Shown in pieces: positions 14,462 through 22,243 of a stretch of 49,579 bases of DNA; the stretch's first letter is position 1; every line of letters begins with the position of its first letter. The translations under genes and the position numbers were made by a program. The DNA comes from an uncultured Eubacterium sp. GTDB lineage: Bacteria; Bacillota; Clostridia; Lachnospirales; Lachnospiraceae. The stretch covers positions 1 through 49,579 of the forward strand of contig NZ_CAKRAS010000018.1 of NCBI RefSeq assembly GCF_934295145.1, read 5' to 3'. The notes under the pieces are model-generated. The model was not told the DNA's origin, ran no database searches, and was given only the letters and a program-made list of their open reading frames with translations.

Positions 14462-15301
14462 ATGCAGGTTGTATCAACAGTAAAAGAAGTAAGAGATATT
14501 GTAGCAGGATGGAGAAAAGAAGGAAAGACCGTCGGATTTGTACCGACCATGGGTTATCTTCATGAGGGACACGGCAGTCTGATCAGCAAAGCCGTAGAGC
14601 AGAATGACAAAGCAGTTGTCAGCATTTTTGTTAATCCGATGCAGTTCGGACCGACAGAGGATCTGGAGAGTTATCCGAGAGATCTGGAAAAAGACAGCAA
14701 ATTCTGTGAGAGCCTTGGCGCTGACCTGATCTTCCATCCGGAACCGGAAGAAATGTATCACGATGGATTCAGTTCTTTTGTGGATATGACGGTTCTGACA
14801 GAGGAACTTTGCGGACTGAGCCGTCCGGTTCATTTCCGTGGCGTTTGTACTGTAGTCAGCAAATTATTCAATATCGTTCAGCCGGATCGTGCATATTTTG
14901 GACAGAAAGATGCACAGCAGCTGGCCGTCATCAAACATATGGTAGATGACCTGAATATGAATGTGGAAGTAATTGGCTGCCCGATCATCCGTGAGGAAGA
15001 CGGACTGGCAAAGAGCTCCAGAAATACCTATCTGTCCGCAGAAGAGCGAAAAGCAGCACTTATTTTAAGCAAAACCATCTTTATGGGCCAGAAAATGGTT
15101 GAAGAAGGGGAGACAGATGCGGTAAAATTAGTAGAAGCAATGAAAAAGAACATTGAGACAGAGCCGCTGGCAAAAATTGATTATGTTAAAGCGGTAGACG
15201 GTCTGACAATGCAGCAGGTAACAGAACTGAAGAGTCCGGCACTGGTTGCTATGGCAGTCTATATTGGAAAAACAAGATTAATTGATAACTTTGTATGCTA
15301 A
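14462..15301 (+). CDS. panC: Pantoate-beta-alanine ligase (pantothenate synthetase)
   Basis: PanC joins pantoate and beta-alanine using ATP to make pantothenate. The 279-aa protein has the nucleotidyltransferase HIGH-type motif in PTMGYLHEGHGSLI (28-41), VNPMQFGPTEDLESYPR, the pantoate-binding FGQKDAQQLAVI region and the KMSKS-like KSSRN loop. An AGAGGAG site precedes the ATG. It lies between panB and panD in a classic panBCD order. Confidence 0.97.
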   Translation: MQVVSTVKEVRDIVAGWRKEGKTVGFVPTMGYLHEGHGSLISKAVEQNDKAVVSIFVNPMQFGPTEDLESYPRDLEKDSKFCESLGADLIFHPEPEEMYHDGFSSFVDMTVLTEELCGLSRPVHFRGVCTVVSKLFNIVQPDRAYFGQKDAQQLAVIKHMVDDLNMNVEVIGCPIIREEDGLAKSSRNTYLSAEERKAALILSKTIFMGQKMVEEGETDAVKLVEAMKKNIETEPLAKIDYVKAVDGLTMQQVTELKSPALVAMAVYIGKTRLIDNFVC

Positions 15302-15347
15302 TGAGCACTGCGGAGAAAAGTAAAAAGTAGAGAGGAAAAAAGTTTTT

Positions 15348-15755
15348 ATGACCCTTCAGATGTTAAAAGGAAAAATTCACCGTGCAACTGTGGTACAGGC
15401 TGCACTTGATTATGTGGGAAGTATCACAATTGATGAAGATCTTCTGGATGCTGCAGGTATTCTTGAATATGAGAAAGTTCAGATCGTTGATGTCAATAAC
15501 GGCGCACGTTTTGAGACATACACCATTGCCGGAGAGCGTGGAAGCGGAATGATCTGCTTAAACGGTGCAGCAGCGCGCTGTGCCTCCGTCAAAGATAAAG
15601 TTATCATTATGTCTTATGCAGATATGACGCCGGAGGAAGCAAAAACACACAAACCATCAGTTGTTTTTGTGGACGAGATCAATCGAATTGACCGGGTGAC
15701 AAATTATGAGAAACATGGTCAGTTATTCGATAAAGCAAGACTGGATGAGGAGTAA
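15348..15755 (+). CDS. panD: Aspartate 1-decarboxylase proenzyme
   Basis: PanD makes beta-alanine from aspartate with a pyruvoyl cofactor formed by self-cleavage. The cleavage site Gly24-Ser25 is visible in DYVGSITID, and the conserved GAAARCASVKDKVIIMSYADM segment (split here as two parts of the C-terminal chain) is present. Length 135 aa, as expected; the N-terminus has a few extra residues before MLKGKIHRATV, and the internal Met5 is an alternative start. The companion maturation factor PanZ is not expected in Firmicutes. Confidence 0.96.
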   Translation: MTLQMLKGKIHRATVVQAALDYVGSITIDEDLLDAAGILEYEKVQIVDVNNGARFETYTIAGERGSGMICLNGAAARCASVKDKVIIMSYADMTPEEAKTHKPSVVFVDEINRIDRVTNYEKHGQLFDKARLDEE

Positions 15756-15764
15756 AAAGAAATC

Positions 15765-16952
15765 ATGTTAAAAGGAAAAACCGTTGTACTGGGTGTGACA
15801 GGAAGTATTGCAGCTTATAAAATTGCATCACTGGCAAGTATGCTGATCAAACAGCATGCAGATGTGCATGTGATCATGACGCAGAATGCGACAAATTTTA
15901 TCCATCCAACCGCATTTGAAACATTGACAAGACACAAATGTCTGGTGGATACCTTTGACCGGAATTTTCAGTTTAATGTACAGCATGTAAGCCTGGCACA
16001 GCAGGCAGATGTGATGATGATCGCACCGGCTTCTGCAAATGTGATCGGAAAGTTGGCGCATGGAATCGCAGACGATATGTTGACGACTACTGCGATGGCA
16101 TGCAAAGCGCCGATGCTGATCGTGCCGACAATGAATACAAATATGTATGAAAATCCGATCCTGCAGGATAATTTAAAGGTGCTGGCTTCCTATGGAAAGC
16201 AGATCATTGAACCAGCCAGCGGTATGCTTGCCTGCAGAGATGTGGGAAAAGGGAAGATGCCGGAGCCGGAGGTGCTGTTCCAGCATATCATGCGCGTGAT
16301 CGCCTTTGAAAAAGATCTGGCAGGAAAAAAGGTACTGGTAACGGCAGGACCGACACAGGAAGCCATTGATCCGGTGCGTTATATTACCAATCATTCCACC
16401 GGAAAAATGGGTTATGCCATTGCAGAGAATGCGATGCTGCGTGGCGCGGATGTGACACTGGTGACAGGACCTTGTGCGATTGAACCGCCGATGTTCGTCA
16501 ATGTGAAACCAGTGATTTCTGCACAGGATATGTATGATGCGGTGACTGAGGAATATGAGGATACCGATATCGTGATCATGACGGCAGCTGTGGCAGATTA
16601 CCGTCCGGCAGAAGTCAGCACGGAGAAGGTGAAGAAAAAAGACGGTGATATGTCGATTCCGCTGACACGGACAAAAGACATTCTGGCAACTCTTGGTGCT
16701 TCCAAGACACATCAGTTCTTATGCGGTTTTTCCATGGAGACACAGAACATGCTGGAAAACTCCAGAACTAAGATTGCAAAGAAAAATCTGGATATGATCG
16801 TAGCCAATAACCTGAAAGTGACAGGGGCCGGATTCGGCACCGATACCAATGTGATTACATTGATCGCAGATGATATGGAAAAAGAACTGCCGCTGATGAG
16901 CAAAAAAGAGGCTGCAGGCTGTATTCTGGACACCATTCTTGAAAGAATGTAG
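15765..16952 (+). CDS. coaBC: Bifunctional phosphopantothenoylcysteine decarboxylase/synthetase
   Basis: The 395-aa enzyme carries out two steps of CoA synthesis. The N-terminal flavoprotein half has GVTGSIAAYK (10-19), the active-site His in VQHVSLAQ, the VPTMNTNMYENP motif and the Cys-containing GMLACRDVGKGKMPEPE flap. The C-terminal synthetase half begins near GPTQEAIDPVRYITN with the STGKMGYAIAE dimer motif. It follows panD by 9 nt. Grouping with panBCD takes the operon from ketoisovalerate and aspartate to 4'-phosphopantetheine, missing only pantothenate kinase. Confidence 0.97.
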   Translation: MLKGKTVVLGVTGSIAAYKIASLASMLIKQHADVHVIMTQNATNFIHPTAFETLTRHKCLVDTFDRNFQFNVQHVSLAQQADVMMIAPASANVIGKLAHGIADDMLTTTAMACKAPMLIVPTMNTNMYENPILQDNLKVLASYGKQIIEPASGMLACRDVGKGKMPEPEVLFQHIMRVIAFEKDLAGKKVLVTAGPTQEAIDPVRYITNHSTGKMGYAIAENAMLRGADVTLVTGPCAIEPPMFVNVKPVISAQDMYDAVTEEYEDTDIVIMTAAVADYRPAEVSTEKVKKKDGDMSIPLTRTKDILATLGASKTHQFLCGFSMETQNMLENSRTKIAKKNLDMIVANNLKVTGAGFGTDTNVITLIADDMEKELPLMSKKEAAGCILDTILERM

Positions 16953-16956
16953 TGCT

Positions 16957-17116
16957 ACAGTTCATTCATCTTATGTATTCAGATATCGATCATGCTTGCA
17001 TGAAGAGATATCAGGATACATAAAGATGGAGGGAGCGCCTTTTTATGAGCAAAAATAGTAGCGTAGCTACGGAGAAGTCCTGAAGGGACGTTTTGCGAAT
17101 GGCGCGTGTGAACTGT
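16957..17116 (+). other. 160-nt nested structured element (candidate ncRNA or palindromic mobile repeat)
   Basis: Six helices nest without conflict. P1 is ACAGTTCA (16957-16964) with TGAACTGT (17109-17116). P2 is a near-perfect 20-bp hairpin, 16967-16987 with 17007-17028, capped by CATGC/GCATG. P3 is GCGCC (17035-17039) with GGCGC (17101-17105), then GCAAAA (17049-17054) with TTTTGC (17091-17096). P4 is GTAGC/GCTAC (17058-17070) and P5 is GTCC/GGAC (17077-17089). It begins just 5 nt after the coaBC stop and ends before the operon terminator. A 12-codon reading frame starts at 17045 but has poor spacing from the upstream GGAGG. It could be a folded RNA in the operon 3' region or a MITE-like inverted-repeat element; I do not recognise a known class. 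Confidence 0.6.
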
Positions 17117-17162
17117 TAATATAAAAAAAGAGTTTGAAAAAGAGAGAATAAGAAATTGACAG

Positions 17163-17217
17163 ATCCGGAAAATGCATTTTTGATATTTTTTATCATTGAT
17201 GTGTTTTCCGGATTTTT
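17163..17217 (+). terminator. Intrinsic terminator of the pan-coaBC operon
   Basis: A 10-bp perfect stem (ATCCGGAAAA 17163-17172 with TTTTCCGGAT 17204-17213), extended by five more pairs including wobbles and capped by TGATA/TATCA, is followed by TTTT. It lies directly upstream of the csoR promoter. Confidence 0.75.
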
Positions 17218-17221
17218 ACAC

Positions 17222-17250
17222 TTGACATATACCCTATAGGGGTATACACT
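17222..17250 (+). promoter_or_regulatory. Copper-responsive promoter with CsoR operator
   Basis: TTGACA (17222-17227) and TACACT (17245-17250) are 17 bp apart. The spacer is filled by TATACCCTATAGGGGTATA (17228-17246), the near-palindromic ATACCC...GGGGTAT operator typical of CsoR. The regulator bound here would block RNA polymerase, and Cu(I) would release it. The regulated genes are csoR and copA downstream. Confidence 0.88.
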
Positions 17251-17303
17251 GAGCCTGTGTACAGGAATGAATGACAATTTTTGAAAGGAAATGGACAGAT
17301 TAT

Positions 17304-17633
17304 ATGGATAAAGAGAACCATGCTCCGGTACAGGAAGAATCCTGTTGCTGTTGCCATAAGAAAAAAGAACGTGACGCGAAAGAATATAAGGATCTGATGA
17401 ACCGGCTCAGCCGCATTGAAGGTCAGGTGCGCGGCGTGAAAGGTATGTTGGAAAAAGATGCCTACTGTGTGGACATCCTGACACAGGTGGCAGCAATTAA
17501 CGCGGCGTTGAACAGCTTTAATAAAGTGCTTCTGGCAAATCATATCAAAACATGTGTGGTTGAAAATGTGCGAAATGGTGATGACAGTGTCATTGATGAG
17601 CTGGTTACAACGATGCAGAAACTGATGAAATAA
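17304..17633 (+). CDS. csoR: CsoR-type copper-sensing repressor
   Basis: The 109-aa all-helical protein of the CsoR/RcnR family has the Cu(I) ligand pattern Cys55...His80-x3-Cys84 (DAYCVDI and NHIKTC) and the DNA-contact region RLSRIEGQVRG. The N-terminus has a Cys-rich stretch CCCCHKKK (14-21), which is common in gut clostridial members and may bind metal. The start chosen is ATG 17304; ATG 17271, in the same frame with AGGA 4 nt upstream, would add 11 residues and is also possible. It is autoregulated through the operator at 17228-17246 and cotranscribed with copA. Confidence 0.92.
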   Translation: MDKENHAPVQEESCCCCHKKKERDAKEYKDLMNRLSRIEGQVRGVKGMLEKDAYCVDILTQVAAINAALNSFNKVLLANHIKTCVVENVRNGDDSVIDELVTTMQKLMK

Positions 17634-17671
17634 CGTATTTTGCAGATAGAATAAACGAGGTGAATGTTTTT

Positions 17672-20239
17672 ATGGATAAATTTTCTGTAACAGGCATGAG
17701 CTGTGCGGCCTGCAGCGCTCATGTGGAAAAAGCGGTGGCGAAGGTACCCGGTGTAACTACCGTTACCGTCAGTCTGCTGACCAATTCCATGAATGTGGAA
17801 GGTACGGCAGCACCATCAGATATTATTCAGGCGGTTACCCAGGCGGGGTATGGTGCTTCTTTGCAGGGCGGAGAACAGAATATGTCCGCACCGGCCTTTG
17901 ATGAGGAGGCATTGAAGGATCATGAGACGCCAAAATTGCGGAAACGATTGATCGCGTCCGTTGTGATCCTGATTCCGTTGATGTATGTTTCTATGGGACA
18001 TATGATGTGGAACTGGCCGTTGCCTTCCTTTATGGTGGGAAATCATGTGGCCATGGGACTGTATCAGATGCTTTTGACCATTCTGGTCATGATCATCAAC
18101 CAGAAGTTTTTTGTCAGTGGATTTACAAGTCTGCTGCATAAGTCTCCAAACATGGATACGCTGGTAGCACTTGGTTCCGGTGCATCTTTTGCTTACAGCA
18201 CGTACGCATTATTTGCCATGACCGGCGCACAGATGCGGATGGATATGGAGGCTGTAATGCAGTACATGGATGAGTTTTATTTTGAATCCGCAGCCATGAT
18301 CCTGACATTGATCACAGTTGGAAAAATGTTAGAGGCTTATTCGAAAGGAAAAACAACAAATGCGTTGAAGAGCCTGATGCAGCTTGCACCGAAAAAAGCA
18401 ACGATCCTGCGGGATGGTGAGGAAGTTTCTGTTCCGGTGGAACAGGTACAGATCGGAGATGTTTTTGTCGTTCGTCCGGGCGAGAGCGTTCCGGTGGATG
18501 GTGTGATCATTGAGGGAAACAGCGCATTGAACGAATCTGCGCTGACCGGTGAGAGTATTCCGGTGGATAAAGGCGAGGGAGACAGTGTTTCCGCTGCAAC
18601 GTTAAATCAATCTGGATTTTTAAAGTGCCGAGCAACCAGAGTCGGAAATGATACGACACTTTCCCAGATCATTCAGATGGTCAGTGATGCGGCAGCGACA
18701 AAGGCTCCGATCGCAAAAGTTGCAGATAAAGTATCCGGTATCTTTGTACCTGCAGTTATTTCTATCGCAGTAGTAACGATTATCGTATGGCTTTTAGTTG
18801 GCGGTGATTTCGGTTTTGCGCTGGCAAGAGGAATTTCCGTACTGGTGATCAGCTGTCCGTGTGCATTAGGTCTTGCAACACCGGTTGCAATCATGGTTGG
18901 AAACGGTATAGGTGCAAAAAACGGTGTATTATTTAAGACTGCGGTATCTCTGGAAGAGACCGGAAAAGTAGACATTGTGGCACTGGATAAGACCGGTACC
19001 ATCACACAGGGGGAACCGAAAGTAACAGATATCATACCGTGTGAGGGTATCACAAAAGATACATTAATGCAGACGGCATTAGCTTTGGAATTAAAGAGTG
19101 AGCACCCACTGGCAAAAGCTATCGTGGCTTATGGCGAAGAACAGCAGATTACGGTTTCTGCGGCAGATGAGTTTCAGGTGATGCCGGGAAATGGTCTGTC
19201 AGGAATTGTTTCCGGTGCGCGTGTGTTTGGCGGAAATCTGAAATTTGTTTCCGGAAAAACAACAGTTTCCGAGCAGATGCAGCGTCAGGCAGAAGAACTT
19301 GCAAATCAGGGAAAAACACCGTTGTTTTTTGCGACAGAAGAAAAACTTTTTGGTATTATTGCGGTAGCGGATGTTATGAAAAAAGACAGCCCGCAGGCAA
19401 TTTCTCAGCTTCAGAATATGGGAATTGAAGTTGTTATGCTGACCGGTGACAATGAGCGTACTGCGGAAGCAATCGGTGCGCAGGCAGGCGTAGATCAGGT
19501 GATCGCAGGTGTCCTGCCGGATGGCAAGGAACGTGTCATTCGTGAACTACAGCAACGTGGAAAAGTTGCCATGGTCGGTGACGGAATCAACGATGCTCCG
19601 GCATTAACCCGTGCGGATATGGGAATTGCTATTGGAGCAGGTGCAGATGTAGCCCTGGATGCGGCAGATGTTGTTCTGGTAAAAAGCAGTCTTTCTGATG
19701 TGCCGGCGGCTATTCGCCTGAGCCGTGCAGTGCTTCGAAATATTCACGAAAATCTGTTCTGGGCGTTCATTTATAATGTAATAGGTATTCCGATTGCCGC
19801 CGGAGTGTGGTATCATTGGTTTGGACTGAAATTAAACCCGATGTTTGGAGCAGCAGCGATGAGTTTGTCCAGCTTCTGCGTGGTAACCAATGCGCTGCGT
19901 CTGAATTTTGTAAAGGTTTACAGTACAAAGAGAGATAAGAAGAAAAATCATAAAAAGAATCAGGATCAGCAGGATGTACAGAGTGTAGTCGATACAGACG
20001 TAATGGCTGAAAAACAGGAGGTAAATGACATGGAGAAAGTAATCGAGATCAAAGGAATGATGTGCGGACACTGTGAGGCACATGTAAAGAAAGCATTAGA
20101 GGTATTAGAGGGGGTTGCATCCGCAGAAGCAAGCCATGAGAAAGGAACTGCTGTTGTTCAGTTATCTGGTTCCGTAGATGATGCTGCACTGAAAAAAGCA
20201 GTAGAAGAGGAAGGTTACGAGGTAACTGGAATCCGTTAG
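17672..20239 (+). CDS. copA: Cu(I)-exporting P-type ATPase with fused C-terminal CopZ domain
   Basis: The 855-aa P1B-type ATPase has an N-terminal metal-binding domain (GMSCAAC, Cys11/Cys14), eight predicted membrane helices, the CPC motif in SCPCALGLATP (about 394-404), the phosphorylated Asp439 in DKTGT, and TGDN, GDGINDAP hinge and ATP motifs. After the last helix a Lys/Gln/Asp-rich linker (about 750-786) leads to a second metal-binding domain with MMCGHC (Cys798/Cys801). The start is ATG 17672 after GAGGTG; the upstream GTG at 17660 is within that site. It exports Cu(I) from the cytoplasm. A perfect AGGAGGT followed by an in-frame ATG at 20030 lies in the linker, so a separate CopZ could also be made. 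Confidence 0.95.
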   Translation: MDKFSVTGMSCAACSAHVEKAVAKVPGVTTVTVSLLTNSMNVEGTAAPSDIIQAVTQAGYGASLQGGEQNMSAPAFDEEALKDHETPKLRKRLIASVVILIPLMYVSMGHMMWNWPLPSFMVGNHVAMGLYQMLLTILVMIINQKFFVSGFTSLLHKSPNMDTLVALGSGASFAYSTYALFAMTGAQMRMDMEAVMQYMDEFYFESAAMILTLITVGKMLEAYSKGKTTNALKSLMQLAPKKATILRDGEEVSVPVEQVQIGDVFVVRPGESVPVDGVIIEGNSALNESALTGESIPVDKGEGDSVSAATLNQSGFLKCRATRVGNDTTLSQIIQMVSDAAATKAPIAKVADKVSGIFVPAVISIAVVTIIVWLLVGGDFGFALARGISVLVISCPCALGLATPVAIMVGNGIGAKNGVLFKTAVSLEETGKVDIVALDKTGTITQGEPKVTDIIPCEGITKDTLMQTALALELKSEHPLAKAIVAYGEEQQITVSAADEFQVMPGNGLSGIVSGARVFGGNLKFVSGKTTVSEQMQRQAEELANQGKTPLFFATEEKLFGIIAVADVMKKDSPQAISQLQNMGIEVVMLTGDNERTAEAIGAQAGVDQVIAGVLPDGKERVIRELQQRGKVAMVGDGINDAPALTRADMGIAIGAGADVALDAADVVLVKSSLSDVPAAIRLSRAVLRNIHENLFWAFIYNVIGIPIAAGVWYHWFGLKLNPMFGAAAMSLSSFCVVTNALRLNFVKVYSTKRDKKKNHKKNQDQQDVQSVVDTDVMAEKQEVNDMEKVIEIKGMMCGHCEAHVKKALEVLEGVASAEASHEKGTAVVQLSGSVDDAALKKAVEEEGYEVTGIR
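20016..20239 (+). CDS. Possible internally initiated CopZ-like copper chaperone
   Basis: AGGAGGT (20016-20022) lies 7 nt before an ATG at 20030 that is in frame with copA. Translation from it gives 69 residues, MEKVIEIKGMMCGHCEAHVK at the start, which is exactly one heavy-metal-associated domain of CopZ size. The ribosome binding site is as strong as any in the window. This suggests either that copZ was once separate and lost its upstream stop, or that both the fused and free forms are still made. Coordinates include the ribosome binding site. Confidence 0.5.
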
Positions 20240-20345
20240 GATATTTGTGGCGTCAGATCTATGAATGATGAGCAGAAAAATTCTGGGATTTGATGCAAAT
20301 GTCTAAATCAATAAAAAGGCATTTTGGAAATAAAAATTATAGAAA

Positions 20346-20410
20346 AAAGAATGTCACTTTGAGTATTCCATATATGATTTTATATGTGAGTATGCAAAGT
20401 GGCATTCTTT
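20346..20410 (+). terminator. Long hairpin after copA, probable terminator
   Basis: AAAGAATGTCACTTTG (20346-20361) pairs with CAAAGTGGCATTCTTT (20395-20410) with a single G-U pair; the interior can extend through CATATAT/ATATGTG. Only TTT follows, so termination may be modest. It stands between the copper operon and the next gene and ends 23 nt before its ATG, so it could also influence that gene's leader. Confidence 0.5.
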
Positions 20411-20433
20411 GGGTTAAAAAAGGCAGGTAAGTT

Positions 20434-22203
20434 ATGGCAAAAATCAAGAATTTAATATTTGATATGGGAAATGTGCTGATGCGCTACGATCCGGAAGTTC
20501 CATTGCGTGAATATGTTTCATCAGAGCAAGCAAGAAATCTGATTCGAAAAGAATTGTTTCAGGGTCCGGAATGGGTAGAACGGGACAGAGGTACGATTTC
20601 TATCGAGGAAATGTATGAAAGCGTGGCAAAAAGAATCCCTGAGCAATATCATGAGGAATTGAAAAAATGTGTGTATGGCTGGGATATCTGTATGGAGCCG
20701 TTGGAGGAGTCTGTAAAGTTGTGTGAGGATGCACGAAGATGGGGGTATAGTACCTATGTGCTTTCCAATGCCGCAGATGAGTTTTATCGGTATTTTCCGA
20801 AATTTTCTTCATTGGAAGATTTTGATGGAGTCATGGTATCTTCAGATGTACATCTGATTAAACCGGATGTACGGATTTACGAATGTCTGTTAGAAACATA
20901 TCAGTTAAATCCTGAAGAATGTCTGTTTTTTGATGATCGGGAAGACAATGTAGAAGGTGCCCGAAAAGCCAGCATGCAGGCGATGGTATTTACAGAAGAT
21001 TATGAGAAACTGCGAGCATTTTTGAAGGAGAATGCAGGAGTCGTGGACGATGAGATGGATGCAGATTCTTCGAACACCGGAAAAGGGAAAGATGCAAAAA
21101 AGGTAGAAAGCACAAAAGCGTCAGATGCAGATGTTGCATCTGCAACATCCGAAAAGAAAAAAGATATGTTACATAAAGTTACAAAAACAATGCGTGCAGT
21201 ATTGATTCCGCTGATTGTGGTAGCAACCGTCCTTACTTCGGCATGTTCCCTGCCTCCGGCACCGGAACCACGTACCACACAGGCAGAAACTGATGGTCAG
21301 GCAGTTGCAGAATCGCAGGATCAGTCTGCAGACAGTGGTACTGTATCACAGAACTGCGAAAGTATATCGCCAGACAGCATTCCGGCGTATTCCGGTCAGC
21401 CTTATGTAACAATCAACAATAACATACCTGATTTTACAGATGCTGACATGCAGACGACATCGTATGAGGTTTATTCAGAACTGGACAGTCTTGGCCGATG
21501 TGGCGTGGCCGATGCAATCGTTGGCATTGATTTGATGCCAACAGAGGAACGTGGCGCCATTGGTCAGATAAAACCAAGCGGCTGGCATACAGTTAAATAT
21601 GAGGGGATAGATGGAAACTATTTGTATAATCGTTGCCACCTGATCGGATATCAGCTCAGTGGTGAGAATGCAAACGAGAAGAATCTGATCACAGGAACAC
21701 GTTATCTGAATGTGACAGGAATGTTACCTTTTGAGGATGAAGTCGCAGATTATGTGAAACAGAACAATGCACATGTGCGCTACCGTGTAACTCCGATTTT
21801 TGAGGGAGACAACCTGGTGGCCTCCGGAGTACAGATGGAAGCAAAATCTGTAGAAGATAATGGCGCAGGTGTCTGCTACAATGTCTATGTCTACAATGTA
21901 CAGCCGGGAGTGATCATTGATTATAATACCGGAGAGAGCCGGAAAGCAACGGATGAGGAGCTTGTGGCACAGACGGCATCCACAGCGTCTGGTCAGCAGT
22001 CTCAGATATCCACAGCGTCCAGTCAGCAGGCTCAGGTAACGGAAAAAACATATGTGCTAAATACAAATACGATGAAATATCATACGCCGGATTGTTCCAG
22101 CGTAGCGGATATTAAGGAAAATAATCGTCAGGAATTTACCGGAACTGCGGAAGAACTTCAGCAGCAGGGCTATGAACCATGTGGCAGATGCCATCCGGAA
22201 TAA
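20434..22203 (+). CDS. HAD phosphatase fused to membrane-anchored DNA/RNA non-specific endonuclease
   Basis: One 589-aa frame holds four parts. Residues 1-200 are a YihX-like HAD phosphatase: FDMGNVL (Asp10), VLSNA (Ser111), IKPDVRIY (Lys143) and FFDDREDNVEGA (Asp167/168). Residues 205-250 are a charged linker. Residues 253-271 are hydrophobic and end in LTSAC, a lipobox with Cys271. Residues 320-500 are an EndA/NucA-type nuclease with NRCHLIGYQLSGENANEKN (399-417), His402 being the expected catalytic base. The end (539-589) is a small Cys/His module (His550, Cys554, Cys583, Cys586). The nuclease would face outside while the phosphatase stays inside. No ribosome binding site precedes the internal Met codons near 245-253. 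A genuine fusion is favoured over two genes. Confidence 0.8.
   Translation: MAKIKNLIFDMGNVLMRYDPEVPLREYVSSEQARNLIRKELFQGPEWVERDRGTISIEEMYESVAKRIPEQYHEELKKCVYGWDICMEPLEESVKLCEDARRWGYSTYVLSNAADEFYRYFPKFSSLEDFDGVMVSSDVHLIKPDVRIYECLLETYQLNPEECLFFDDREDNVEGARKASMQAMVFTEDYEKLRAFLKENAGVVDDEMDADSSNTGKGKDAKKVESTKASDADVASATSEKKKDMLHKVTKTMRAVLIPLIVVATVLTSACSLPPAPEPRTTQAETDGQAVAESQDQSADSGTVSQNCESISPDSIPAYSGQPYVTINNNIPDFTDADMQTTSYEVYSELDSLGRCGVADAIVGIDLMPTEERGAIGQIKPSGWHTVKYEGIDGNYLYNRCHLIGYQLSGENANEKNLITGTRYLNVTGMLPFEDEVADYVKQNNAHVRYRVTPIFEGDNLVASGVQMEAKSVEDNGAGVCYNVYVYNVQPGVIIDYNTGESRKATDEELVAQTASTASGQQSQISTASSQQAQVTEKTYVLNTNTMKYHTPDCSSVADIKENNRQEFTGTAEELQQQGYEPCGRCHPE
21978..22035 (+). repeat. Two 28-nt imperfect tandem repeats inside the nuclease gene
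   Basis: Copy one is 21978-22005 and copy two is 22008-22035, a 30-nt period with 25 of 28 bases equal. They encode the Ser/Gln/Thr-rich spacer between the nuclease domain and the C-terminal Cys/His module, so repeat number changes would only alter the spacer length. Confidence 0.8.
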
Positions 22204-22209
22204 AGACAG

Positions 22210-22240
22210 CAGGAAGGAAAAAACATTCCTTCCTGTTTTT
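22210..22240. terminator. Strong bidirectional terminator
   Basis: CAGGAAGGAA (22210-22219) and TTCCTTCCTG (22226-22235) form a perfect 10-bp stem with a 6-nt loop, followed by TTTTT. It lies between the stop of the nuclease fusion (22203) and the stop of the convergent AraC gene (22244). Confidence 0.92.
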
Positions 22241-22243
22241 ACG

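Noticed and set aside
17045..17083. 12-codon reading frame within the structured element
   Set aside because: Poor spacing from the GGAGG upstream, very short, and the bases are used in stems; not called as a gene.
17156..17184. TTGACA-17-TTTGAT as a promoter inside the terminator of the pan operon
   Set aside because: The -10 match lies in the terminator loop, and a better promoter with CsoR operator lies just downstream; judged a chance match.
21978..22035. Possible CRISPR-like repeat
   Set aside because: Only two imperfect 28-nt copies with a 2-nt gap, in frame within a coding spacer; no spacers or cas genes.
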